In this document: positions 1 through 7,203 of the stretch, one piece after another
How the letters are laid out: each line of letters begins with the position of its first letter
How positions within the stretch are numbered: the stretch's first letter is position 1
DNA from: JBEKCP01 sp050014815
Lineage (GTDB): Bacteria > Planctomycetota > Planctomycetia > Pirellulales > Thermoguttaceae
Direction: 5' to 3'
NCBI GenBank assembly: GCA_050014815.1
Contig: JBEKCP010000003.1
Coordinates: 1-37,576, forward strand
DNA length: 37,576 nucleotides
Notes under the pieces: generated by a model
Databases searched by the model: none
What the model saw: only the letters and a program-made list of their open reading frames with translations
What the model was told of the DNA's origin: nothing
Translations under genes and position numbers: made by a program

Positions 1-92
1 TGCGGCCGGTCGATGACGTGCCGGCGGCCGCCGCCGCTGAGGCCGCTCCGCCGGCTAAGGCGCACCCAGAGGGCGCCCGGCCCGGCCACTAA
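1..92 (+). CDS. C-terminal end of an unrecognised protein (partial)
   Basis: The third forward frame is open from the window edge and ends at a TAA at 90-92. It gives a 29-residue Ala/Pro-rich tail ending PEGARPGH. The stop overlaps by two bases the TAG of the convergent anti-sigma gene (89-91). The last 12 residues lie in a degraded copy of the repeat seen at 32545-32581 (shared core CGCACCCAGAGGG), so the tail is probably repeat-derived. No domain is visible and the frame could be non-coding. It is offered only because a gene should end near here and the convergent overlap is neat. Confidence 0.3.
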   Translation, partial: RPVDDVPAAAAAEAAPPAKAHPEGARPGH

Positions 93-1546
93 CGGGTCGA
101 GCGGGGCTTTTCATCCGGCGCCTCTTCCGGAGGGATCTTTTCGGGGGGCGATTTCGGCGCGGGATGGGCGTCCTTCTTCGACTTCCCGGCGGGAGCGGGC
201 GGCCGCTTGGCGTGGCCCGAACGGTCCGAACGGTGGCCCAGCGGCTCGGCGGATTTCGCCTCGGTAAGGTACAGCTCCCGCAGTCGCTGCTGCATCTCGT
301 CCGCCGGCAGGCTCATGAGGTGGTCGCGCTCCTCGGCCGTGAGCTGGAACTCGAAGTAGTCGGCCAACTGGTCGTCCAGGCCGGAGAAGAGCGAGAGCCC
401 CTCGGCCCGCCGCGCGGTGATCTGCCAGCGGGCTGCCTGGCGGATACACGCGGCCCAGAGCCGCGACTGCTCGGCGGCGGGTTTGGATTCCAGGCGCCCG
501 CGGAGTTCCGGGGAGAGACGCGAGAGGAGGTCGGCCGTCTCCGCGTCGGTGATCGCCGGGTGCGAGTCCGGATTGCCCGACTGCCAGCGCTGGCATAAAG
601 TCGCCAGCACGACCCGGTGCCGCATCGCGGGCGAGAGCTTGGCCAGGCGGGCGCGGGCCGACTTGGAAAGGGTCTCCAGAAGCTGGGCCTCGTGCTCGGT
701 GGCGTACTGCTCGGTCCAGCGGGCGATCGCCTCGAGGTCCTTTACCTCCAGCCGCTTGCCGGCCACCCGGCCCTGCTCCTGCTGGATCTGCTTGATTCGC
801 GCCGGCGGCTTCAGTTCCAGCAGTTGTGCCCCGCGGTACGCGGGCTGGGCCGAGAGCCACTGGCAGTAGCGGTTCATCACCTCGCGGAGCTTCGCGCCGT
901 CCGGCTCCTGCAGGAGTTGCTCGTGGAGTTGGCGGATCCGCTGCTGCTCGGCGGTCCCCAGGGCGGCAAACTGCTGCCGGTGGCGGGACAACTCTTCCTT
1001 CTGGTCCGCGGTCATGGCCCCGATGTCGCCGGGCCACGCGGCCGGCGTCTCGTCGGCATCGTCCGCAAACACCTTGTCGCGAACCAACAGCCGCAGGAAA
1101 TCCACTCCGTCGACTTGCCGGTACTGGTTGAGGCTTTCGAGGATCGGCAGGTCCCGGCGCAACTGCGCGTTGGGGTCGGGCGCCAACAGGGCGACGCCGC
1201 CCAGTCCGGCCGCGGCCGCCGCCAGCAGTCCGACGGCGGCCGCAATCCATCGTCGCCGCCGGCGTCGGGGGGCCTCCGCGCGACGGCACGACGCATCTTC
1301 GTCTGCCGCCACCGCGACCATCTCCAGCGTCGTCCGCGTGAAATCCTCGTCCAGCGGCGGCGGCTCCAGCTCGTCCAGCAGGTTCCATGTCCGCTCCAAC
1401 TCCTCGAGCGCGCGGCGGAGATCCGGCTCATTGGCCAATCGCTCCTCCAGCCGGCGGCTCTCGGAAGCGTCCATCTCGCCGTCGAGATAGGCGACCAGTT
1501 CCTCCGGGAGTTGCCGGTGGCCGTCGGATGTCTGTTCGGGCAGCAT
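89..1546 (-). CDS. Membrane-anchored anti-sigma factor-like protein
   Basis: This is a 485-residue protein directly downstream of the ECF sigma factor gene and on the same strand, so it is probably its regulator. The first 60 residues resemble an anti-sigma helical domain (ELVAYLDGEMD, then a run of acidic/basic helix). An Arg-rich stretch at 94-99 precedes one membrane helix at about 100-122. The C-terminal 360 residues should lie outside the membrane; they are charged, helical and unlike any domain I know. The His/Cys residues of a zinc-binding anti-sigma motif are absent, since LDGE occupies that place. The tail is rich in Lys/Pro/Glu. It is much longer than typical anti-sigma factors. The function is inferred from position and N-terminal pattern. 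Confidence 0.72.
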   Translation of the reverse strand: MLPEQTSDGHRQLPEELVAYLDGEMDASESRRLEERLANEPDLRRALEELERTWNLLDELEPPPLDEDFTRTTLEMVAVAADEDASCRRAEAPRRRRRRWIAAAVGLLAAAAAGLGGVALLAPDPNAQLRRDLPILESLNQYRQVDGVDFLRLLVRDKVFADDADETPAAWPGDIGAMTADQKEELSRHRQQFAALGTAEQQRIRQLHEQLLQEPDGAKLREVMNRYCQWLSAQPAYRGAQLLELKPPARIKQIQQEQGRVAGKRLEVKDLEAIARWTEQYATEHEAQLLETLSKSARARLAKLSPAMRHRVVLATLCQRWQSGNPDSHPAITDAETADLLSRLSPELRGRLESKPAAEQSRLWAACIRQAARWQITARRAEGLSLFSGLDDQLADYFEFQLTAEERDHLMSLPADEMQQRLRELYLTEAKSAEPLGHRSDRSGHAKRPPAPAGKSKKDAHPAPKSPPEKIPPEEAPDEKPRSTR

Positions 1547-1548
1547 GG

Positions 1549-1617
1549 GGTTTAGCGGGCGGGCTTGCCCGCCGCTGGGATTTAGGGATTTAGGGATTTG
1601 GGGATTTAGGGATTTGG
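1549..1617. repeat. R2 repeat (TTTAGCGGGCGGGC) joined to an octamer GGGATTTA array
   Basis: The stretch between the anti-sigma start and the sigma-factor stop holds one half of the R2 palindromic repeat (about 1550-1574). It is followed by about five GGGATTTA/GGGATTTG units (1577-1617). The array runs into the sigma-factor gene and encodes its last residues (IPKSPNP). Confidence 0.8.
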
Positions 1618-2264
1618 CTCGGTGGCGATGTTCCCTGCTCGATGTACGGTTTCAATACCTGGCGAAGGTTCTCGCGAGCCCTGGACAAGAGCGACTTCAC
1701 CGCCGGCGGCGATAGATCCAGGGTCTTGGCGATGTCGAGGTAACTCATCCCTTCGAACTTGTTCAACAGCACGGCCAGCCGCTGCCGCTGGGTGAGCGAT
1801 TCCACGGCCAACCGCACGACCTGCCGGAGCTCGGCCTTGTCGAGCTGCCTGGCGGGCATGGAGCCGGTGCTGGCCTGGACCAGGCGGTCCATCGCCGGGA
1901 TGCCCGCCGCGCTGGTGTCGCTGGAGACCAAGAGGACCTCCCGGCGCCGCGAGCGGTCCCGCACCGCGTTGGACGCCACGTTGTTGGCGATGGTAAAAAG
2001 CCACGTAGCAAACTTCGCCCCGGGGACGTACTGCCCTCGGGCGCGGAACACCCGCAGGAACACCTCCTGGGCCAGGTCTTCGGCCAGGTGGCGCCCTCCG
2101 ACAAGGTGTTCCAGCACGCGGACCAGCCGGACCTGATAGCGCAGCACCAACTCCTCGAATGCCGCCGCGCTGCCGTCGCGGACCTCCAGCATCAGCCGCA
2201 CGTCGGGATCCAGCGCGTACTTCCGCGCCGATGACTCGCTGACGGTCACAGTAGTCCCCGTCAT
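1590..2264 (-). CDS. ECF-type RNA polymerase sigma factor
   Basis: This sigma-70 family regulator directs RNA polymerase to a dedicated promoter set. Region 2 is visible as DLAQEVFLRVFR followed by FATWLFTIANNVASN. Region 4 carries a helix-turn-helix around GMSYLDIAKTLDLSPPAVKSLLSRAREN. I chose the ATG at 2264 (MTGTTVTV, 224 residues) because the 31 codons upstream are encoded by an extragenic inverted repeat. The C-terminal tail PSQIPKSPNP is encoded by the GGGATTTA array and is probably not part of the fold. The putative anti-sigma gene follows 43 bp downstream, so the two are likely co-transcribed. Confidence 0.88.
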   Translation of the reverse strand: MTGTTVTVSESSARKYALDPDVRLMLEVRDGSAAAFEELVLRYQVRLVRVLEHLVGGRHLAEDLAQEVFLRVFRARGQYVPGAKFATWLFTIANNVASNAVRDRSRRREVLLVSSDTSAAGIPAMDRLVQASTGSMPARQLDKAELRQVVRLAVESLTQRQRLAVLLNKFEGMSYLDIAKTLDLSPPAVKSLLSRARENLRQVLKPYIEQGTSPPSQIPKSPNP

Positions 2265-2284
2265 GGGTGGGTGGGTCGCGTCGC

Positions 2285-2379
2285 GGAAAAAGGGGACAGT
2301 CCCCATTTGCCGGAACGGCCCGGAGGAGGGCACCATGCTCGCATGGTCGTCGCACAAATGGGGACTGTCCCCTTTTTCC
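2285..2379. repeat. 25-bp perfect inverted repeat with nested palindromes
   Basis: The arms 2285-2309 and 2355-2379 are exact reverse complements (core GGGGACAGTCCCC, itself a palindrome). The spacer holds a further 7-bp inverted repeat (ACCATGC/GCATGGT, about 2332-2347). It lies just upstream of the sigma-factor start and could fold into a long hairpin. Short reading frames through it are artefacts. Confidence 0.85.
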
Positions 2380-2479
2380 CTCCAATTTCCAGTCTAACCC
2401 AAGCCAGGGACCACGGCTATGGCCTTCTATCTAACCCCGGAAACGGCCGGAGGTTTCTGGGGAAGGGGAGGGGGAAGAA

Positions 2480-2537
2480 ATGCGAAGCCGCAAGCGGCTT
2501 GAATCCCCAATCCCTAATCCCTAATCCCTAATCCCTT
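2480..2537. repeat. GCCGCAAGCGGC palindrome plus TAATCCC heptamer array
   Basis: A GAAGCCGCAAGCGGC palindrome (about 2483-2498) is followed by an AATCCC(T/C) heptamer array (2502-2537). The array contains the rlmN stop codon and encodes its last residues (KGLGIRD). From 2380 to 2480 I see no gene. Confidence 0.85.
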
Positions 2538-3554
2538 CCGCCGCAACTGCCCGCAGGCGGCGTCAATCCGGTCCCCCTTGCGGTGGCGGACGGCCACATT
2601 GAGCCCGCCCCGGGTCAGGGCCTCGGCGAACCGCGCGACGGCCGCCGGAGAGGGCCGGCGGAACGCCACGCCGCTGACGGGGTTGTACGGGATCAGGTTC
2701 ACCAGCGAGGGGCGGCCTCGCAAGAGGCCCGCCAGCCGCCGGGCGTCCTCCGGCCGGTCGTTCACGCCGGCCAGAAGGGCGTACTCGAACGTCACGCGGC
2801 GGCCCGTCTTGGCAAAGTACTCGTCGGCGGCGGCCAACACGGCGGCAATCCCCACGTTCCGGTTGGCCGGGATCAGCCGGCTCCGCAGGGCATCGTCGGC
2901 GGCATGGAGCGAGACGGCCAGGTGATACTGGCAGTTCATCTCCGCCAACCGCCGGATGCCTCCAGGCAGCCCGACCGTCGAGATCGTCACCCGTCGGGCA
3001 CTGATCCCCAGGGCGTCGGGGGCGGTTGCCGAGGCCAGGGCCCCGAGCACCGCGTCGAGGTTCGCCAGCGGCTCCCCCATGCCCATCACCACCACGTGAC
3101 TGAGCCGCTCGGCCCCGCCGAGCCATTGTTGAAGCTGGAGCATCTGCTCGACGATCTCGCCAATGGTCAGGTTGCGGACGACGCCGTCGAGTCCGCTCGC
3201 ACAGAAGGCACACCCCATGCCGCATCCCACCTGGGTGCTGATGCAGGCGGTCAGGTGCTGCCGGTCGTCTCGCAGCAGGACGCATTCGATCTGCTGGGCG
3301 TCGGCCAATTCCAAGAGGAGCTTGTGGGTGCCGTCGGCGCTCTGGCGGTGGGCGGCCACGCGGGTGGTCCATATCTGAAACTCCGCGGCCAGTTGCTCCC
3401 GTGCGGCCCGGGGCAGGTCGGTCATGGCGTCCAGCGACCGGGCCCGCTCCTGGAAGAGCCAGCGGCGAAGCTGGGTTGCCCGGTAGGCGGGCATCCCCCG
3501 CCGGGCGAACCACGCCCGCAATTGCTCCAGCGACTGCTCCAACAGGTGGTCCAT
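2514..3554 (-). CDS. rlmN: Dual-specificity 23S rRNA/tRNA adenine-C2 methyltransferase RlmN
   Basis: This radical-SAM enzyme methylates C2 of A2503 in 23S rRNA and of A37 in some tRNAs. The iron-sulfur cluster motif is CGMGCAFC, with cysteines at 111, 115 and 118 counting from the chosen start. GEPLAN and the SLHAADD segment are typical. The methyl-carrying cysteine is in IDAACGQL near residue 334. I start at the ATG at 3554 (MDHLLEQSLEQL), since the 12 codons upstream carry no family similarity. The protein is 346 residues, close to the usual 350-385. The final GLGIRD comes from the heptamer repeat that contains the stop codon. Confidence 0.95.
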   Translation of the reverse strand: MDHLLEQSLEQLRAWFARRGMPAYRATQLRRWLFQERARSLDAMTDLPRAAREQLAAEFQIWTTRVAAHRQSADGTHKLLLELADAQQIECVLLRDDRQHLTACISTQVGCGMGCAFCASGLDGVVRNLTIGEIVEQMLQLQQWLGGAERLSHVVVMGMGEPLANLDAVLGALASATAPDALGISARRVTISTVGLPGGIRRLAEMNCQYHLAVSLHAADDALRSRLIPANRNVGIAAVLAAADEYFAKTGRRVTFEYALLAGVNDRPEDARRLAGLLRGRPSLVNLIPYNPVSGVAFRRPSPAAVARFAEALTRGGLNVAVRHRKGDRIDAACGQLRRKGLGIRD

Positions 3555-3643
3555 AAGAAATATTGTACGCCAGGGACCCCCCGTTGACACGATTGGTCGG
3601 GGGCGGCAGAATAACGGCGGACTCCAAATGAAAGGGTTTTGCC

Positions 3644-4336
3644 ATGCAAGGTTCCGAGCAGCCGGGTTATCCTCCGTCCCAGGGTTTTCCGCCGCCAGTG
3701 GTCGTCTATCCGCCGAAGACCGGCATGGGCTGCGGCGCCAAGCTACTGATCCTCCTTGGGGTCCTTTTCCTGCTGCTGATCCTTGTGTGCTGCGGGGGAT
3801 TCTTCGGCTTCACCTATTGGGTGAAGAACTCGGTAACCACCGATGCAAACGCCGTGCGGACTGCCACGGAGGAGATTACGTCCATCGACGTACCCGCCGC
3901 GCTGGAACCCGCCGGAGCGATGAACCTGCACGTCCCCATGTCCGGCCGGCTGATCATGGTCTTGGTCGCGTTTGCCGACAAAGGCCCCCACAAGAACGAC
4001 TTACTAGTGCTGATCGCCTCGGGCGAGTTCCTCGACGAGCAAACCCAAAGCAAAGTCCGAGAAGCATTCCAGCAGTCCCTGGCACAGCAGGGCATCCAGC
4101 AGGAGGGCCAGGAGCAACTTAAGAACCGGCAGTCGTCTGTCGAGGAGCGGGTGATCCGCGGCCAAGCGGCCCGCTTCACAATTATCAAAGGCGTCGGCGC
4201 CAACACCGGGCGACAGCGGATCGAGGTCCAGGGCACGTTCCAGGGGAAGACCGGCGCGGCCGCGCTCATGCTGCAAGCCGATGCCGACCGGATCTCCGAG
4301 GCCGACGTCCTCAAGATGCTCGACTCGATCAAGTAG
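3644..4336 (+). CDS. Single-pass membrane protein of unknown function
   Basis: The 230-residue protein begins with a Pro/Gly/Tyr-rich cytoplasmic stretch (1-30), followed by one strong membrane helix (about 33-57, Leu/Ile-rich, containing a Cys-Cys pair). A soluble domain of about 170 residues follows and should be extracytoplasmic. The soluble part has alternating strands and a long Gln/Glu-rich helix (about 130-165). I do not recognise a family. It is convergent with nothing and is followed after 89 bp by another membrane-anchored protein on the same strand. A repeat copy starts directly after the stop codon. Confidence 0.75.
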   Translation: MQGSEQPGYPPSQGFPPPVVVYPPKTGMGCGAKLLILLGVLFLLLILVCCGGFFGFTYWVKNSVTTDANAVRTATEEITSIDVPAALEPAGAMNLHVPMSGRLIMVLVAFADKGPHKNDLLVLIASGEFLDEQTQSKVREAFQQSLAQQGIQQEGQEQLKNRQSSVEERVIRGQAARFTIIKGVGANTGRQRIEVQGTFQGKTGAAALMLQADADRISEADVLKMLDSIK

Positions 4337-4385
4337 GGTGGGTCGACGGGCACCGTGCGAAGCATGGTCGGCGAGCCCCACCATT
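4337..4385. repeat. Copy of the GGGCACCGTGCGAAGCATGG repeat
   Basis: The core at about 4350-4371 is the reverse complement of part of the large hairpin upstream of phoU (24463-24563). It begins immediately after the stop codon of the preceding gene. Confidence 0.7.
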
Positions 4386-4425
4386 TGGGATTTTGGCTGA
4401 TTCTCGATCAAGTGACAATGATCCC

Positions 4426-5235
4426 ATGTTTGCTACGCGAGCAGACACTCAGGGGGACGGTTCCGATTCTCCCGCCGCCGGGAGAACGAAACTCCGCTGG
4501 TATCAGTACCGCCTCCGTACGCTGCTCTTGATCATGCTTCTGGCGAGCATCGGCATGGGGTGCTGGGTTAACGTCAAGGCGTACCGCCAGAGGCAGCGGA
4601 TCCTGGCGGCGCTGGCATCGCCCACGATATGGGAGTTCGTTGAAATGCCGCTCACAGAAATTGTCCGTTATTTGGGAGATCTTCACCAGATCGAGGTCCA
4701 ATTAGACCAGGAGGCCTTGCGTTCGGCGGGAATGGAGGAGGAGCCGATGGTCACGTGCAACTTGAAGGGGATCTCGCTTCAGTCCGCCTTGCGGCTGGTA
4801 CTCCGCCAATTGCACCTGACCTATATCATGCGCGGGACGGTCCTCTTGATTACGACCCCGCAGCGGGCGGCGGCCATCGGCGCAGAGCCGCCCACTGTCG
4901 AACTATCCGGAATAAACGAAGAGCGGATAGCTGATGCGTTGAAGTCGCCGGTGGACCTTGACTTCAAGGAAACACCGCTGACAGACGCGGCCGCTTATCT
5001 CATGGACCTCAAGCATATCGTTATCGAATTCGACCGAGGTGTTATGGAGCAGGCGGGCATCGACGCCGACTACCCCGGAACGATCGCAACGATCAATGTC
5101 AAGAGCTGCCCGCTCCAATCCGCCTTGCGAAGCCTGCTGCGAGAACATGGCCTGGACTACGTCATCCGCGACGAGGTTCTGTTCATTACGACGCGGGAGG
5201 AAGCGGCGGCCATCACCTCTACCCGGCAGCCCTGA
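4426..5235 (+). CDS. Membrane-anchored protein with two tandem STN-like domains
   Basis: After a short polar N-terminus comes the segment LRWYQYRLRTLLLIMLLASI, a planctomycete-style membrane anchor. Two homologous blocks of about 85 residues follow. Each has an EMPLTEIVRYL/ETPLTDAAAYL start, an LQSALR helix (LQSALRLVL, LQSALRSLL) and a strand ending LLITT or LFITT. This pattern fits the secretin/TonB N-terminal (STN) fold. No secretin barrel or TonB-dependent receptor is attached, so the role is unknown. The ATG at 4426 is the first one in frame; a TTG at 4393 preceded by GGGA is an alternative start. Confidence 0.75.
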   Translation: MFATRADTQGDGSDSPAAGRTKLRWYQYRLRTLLLIMLLASIGMGCWVNVKAYRQRQRILAALASPTIWEFVEMPLTEIVRYLGDLHQIEVQLDQEALRSAGMEEEPMVTCNLKGISLQSALRLVLRQLHLTYIMRGTVLLITTPQRAAAIGAEPPTVELSGINEERIADALKSPVDLDFKETPLTDAAAYLMDLKHIVIEFDRGVMEQAGIDADYPGTIATINVKSCPLQSALRSLLREHGLDYVIRDEVLFITTREEAAAITSTRQP

Positions 5236-5270
5236 GGCCCGGTGAGGACGCCGACAAAACTAGCGCGAGT

Positions 5271-5312
5271 GCCCCCTCACCCCGACCCTCTCCCGGAGGG
5301 AGAGGGGGACCG
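5271..5312. terminator. REP-like hairpin between convergent genes
   Basis: CCCTCTCCC (5286-5294) and GGGAGAGGG (5298-5306) form a perfect 9-bp stem with a GGA loop, between the STN-domain gene and the end of epmB. It belongs to the same GGGAGAGG family as 7124-7197 and 9816-9936. It has no U-tract, so a terminator role is only possible; its repeat nature is clear. Confidence 0.55.
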
Positions 5313-5315
5313 GGA

Positions 5316-6431
5316 TTACGCCAGCACCTCTTTTCCGGCGCTGCCGGGGGTGTCGCGGACGTAGCGGGGGACGGCGTAGCCGGGCAACCGGGCCCGGAGC
5401 GACTCGATCAGCTTGACGCCCCGGGCGACGGGCACCTCGAAGTGGGCCGCCCCGGCCACGCGGTCCAATTGGTGCAGATAGTAGGGCACGACCCGAAGGT
5501 CTGCCAGGCGGCCGCACAGCTCGGCCAGCACGTCCGCCCGGTCGTTGACGCCCGCCAGGAGCACCGCCTGGTGGAGCACGGGGATTCCGGCGTCGACGAG
5601 TCGAGTCAGGGCGGCGGCGACCGCGGCGTCCAGCTCGGCCGGGTGGTCCGCGTGGACAACCACCCAGGGCGCCAGCCGCGTCCCCCGGAGCCAGGCCACC
5701 AGCGAATCCGTGACCCGCTGCGGTATGACGATCGGCATTCGCGTATGGACCCGCAGCCGCCTGAGATGGGGGATTGCAGCCAGGGCCCCCGCAAGCTCGG
5801 CCAGGCGGGTGTCGGGCAAGACGAGCGGGTCCCCTCCGCTCAAGATCACTTCCTCGATCGACTCCTCGGCAGCGATCCGCGACACCGCAACCTCCCAGGA
5901 GTTTCCGCCCTTGCCGAAAGCCCCCCCATTGCCATGGGGGGGGTCTTTGTAATGTCGGCGAAAGCAGAAACGGCAGTGGACGCCGCAAGTCCCACTTGCC
6001 AGGATCAATAATCTGCCCTTATACTTCCGAAGGAGGCCCGTTGGACACGTGCTCGCCGCCTCGCCCAGCGGGTCGGGGAGGAAGTGCGGGGCGTCGGCCA
6101 GTTCCCTCCCGGTGGGAAGGATTTGGGCAAGGAGTGGATCGCCCGGGTCGCCCCCGCGGATCCGGGCCAGATAGGTTCGGGGGACCCGGAGAGGAAACTG
6201 GCGGATCGCCCGGGTCGCCTCGGCGGCCACCGCGGCGGGCAGCCCCACGAGGCGGCACAACTCGGCCGGATCGCTGACCGCACCGGCCAGGACCGACTGC
6301 CAGTCGTCCTCCGCCGCGGCCGCCGGGAGACTACAGTCTGTGCGGGCTGAAATGCGAGGTTTCGCCTTCGGAAGCGTATCACAACTCCCCGCCAACCGTA
6401 TACCCCGCCTCGAAACCATAGAACGTGCCAT
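5316..6431 (-). CDS. epmB: EF-P (R)-beta-lysine pathway 2,3-aminomutase EpmB
   Basis: This radical-SAM, PLP-dependent enzyme converts lysine to beta-lysine for modification of EF-P. The motif CGVHCRFC places the cluster cysteines at 149, 153 and 156. SGGDPL, RVHTRMPIVIP and the lysine/PLP region VPYYLHQLD match the EpmB branch of the KamA family. The length (371) is slightly above E. coli EpmB, partly from an N-terminal extension of about 35 residues and partly from about six extra residues after FRRHY. Those extra residues coincide with a palindromic DNA element (5917-5948). The gene is divergent from efp, with 55 bp between them, and epmA lies beyond efp, so the assignment is well supported. 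A start at residue 5 is possible. Confidence 0.93.
   Translation of the reverse strand: MARSMVSRRGIRLAGSCDTLPKAKPRISARTDCSLPAAAAEDDWQSVLAGAVSDPAELCRLVGLPAAVAAEATRAIRQFPLRVPRTYLARIRGGDPGDPLLAQILPTGRELADAPHFLPDPLGEAASTCPTGLLRKYKGRLLILASGTCGVHCRFCFRRHYKDPPHGNGGAFGKGGNSWEVAVSRIAAEESIEEVILSGGDPLVLPDTRLAELAGALAAIPHLRRLRVHTRMPIVIPQRVTDSLVAWLRGTRLAPWVVVHADHPAELDAAVAAALTRLVDAGIPVLHQAVLLAGVNDRADVLAELCGRLADLRVVPYYLHQLDRVAGAAHFEVPVARGVKLIESLRARLPGYAVPRYVRDTPGSAGKEVLA
5917..5948. repeat. Palindromic element inside the epmB coding region
   Basis: AAAGCCCCCCCAT (5917-5929) and ATGGGGGGGGTCTTT (5934-5948) form a near-perfect hairpin with a TTGCC-like loop. A related hairpin (AACCCCCCCAT...ATGGGGGGGCTTTCG) lies outside genes at 33789-33815. 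Here it encodes residues 162-172 of EpmB in frame. Confidence 0.7.
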
Positions 6432-6486
6432 ACGGCAAATCGTATCACACCCAGTCCATCCCAGAAAGTGAAACGGAAGACGATTC

Positions 6487-7056
6487 GTGGCTACCTACAA
6501 CACCAGCGAGCTTCGCAAGGGCCTGAAAATCCAGATCGACGGCGACCCCTACCTGTTGGTCGAGTGCAATTTCGTCAAGCCGGGCAAGGGCCAGGCCCTG
6601 TACAAGTGCCGCATGAAGCATCTCGTCCGCGGCACCACCCTGGACCGCACCTGGAAGAGCGGCGACTCCGTCGAGAGCGCCGACGTGGACGAGATCCAGG
6701 CCCAGTTCCTCTATCGCCAGGGCACTCAGTTCGTCTTCATGTGCCAGGAATCCTTCGAGCAATACGAGTTGACGGCGGAGCAGGTCGGCGATACCTGGAA
6801 GTACATCAAAGAGGGCACGGTCTGCAGCATGGTCCTCTACAACGGCAACCCGATCACCGTGACGCCTCCCAACCACGTCGTGTTCAAAGTCGAGTACTGC
6901 GAGCCGGCGGCGCGGGGCAACACGGCCACGAACGTCAGCAAGCCCTGCAAGGTGGAGAACGGCGCCGAATTCCCCTGCCCAACGTTCGTCAATATCGGCG
7001 ACCTGATCAAGATCGACACGCGGACCGGCGAGTACCTGGAGCGGGTCAAAGAATGA
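6487..7056 (+). CDS. efp: Translation elongation factor P
   Basis: EF-P binds ribosomes stalled at polyproline and promotes peptide bond formation. The 189-residue protein has the KOW-like N-terminal domain and two OB-fold domains, ending IDTRTGEYLERVKE. The modification loop reads VKPGKGQ, with the acceptor lysine at residue 34, the same position as in E. coli. This agrees with the flanking epmB and epmA genes. The start is a GTG at 6487 giving MATYNTSELRKGLK; GGAAG stands about ten bases upstream. A GGGATTA array starts immediately after the TGA. Confidence 0.97.
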   Translation: MATYNTSELRKGLKIQIDGDPYLLVECNFVKPGKGQALYKCRMKHLVRGTTLDRTWKSGDSVESADVDEIQAQFLYRQGTQFVFMCQESFEQYELTAEQVGDTWKYIKEGTVCSMVLYNGNPITVTPPNHVVFKVEYCEPAARGNTATNVSKPCKVENGAEFPCPTFVNIGDLIKIDTRTGEYLERVKE

Positions 7057-7102
7057 GGGGATTGGGGATTAGGGATTAGGGATTAGGGATTAGGGATTAG
7101 GG
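7057..7102. repeat. GGGATTA heptamer array
   Basis: About six tandem GGGATTA/GGGATTG units start at the base after the efp stop codon. The unit and phase resemble the arrays at 2502, 20484, 20662 and 22332. Confidence 0.9.
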
Positions 7103-7123
7103 GAGCGGGGCAGGGATAGAAGG

Positions 7124-7197
7124 CTCCCCTCTCCTGCGTGCCACCGCGGCACGATCGGGAGAGGGACCCGCGAGCGGGTACCCCGGGGTGAGGGGAA
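7124..7197. repeat. REP-like GTGCC..GGCAC / GGGAGAGG palindrome
   Basis: CCCTCTCC...GTGCC and GGCAC...GGGAGAGGG form a nested inverted repeat (about 7127-7165), followed by a GGGTACCCC palindrome. It is the reverse-oriented homologue of the element at about 9890-9930. Its last bases (GAGGGGAAGG) provide the purine-rich ribosome-binding region of epmA. Confidence 0.8.
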
Positions 7198-7203
7198 GGT
7201 CAG

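Noticed and set aside
2271..2531. An 86-codon plus-strand frame (MGRVAEKGDSPHLP...)
   Set aside because: It is made almost entirely of the 25-bp inverted repeat and the heptamer array.
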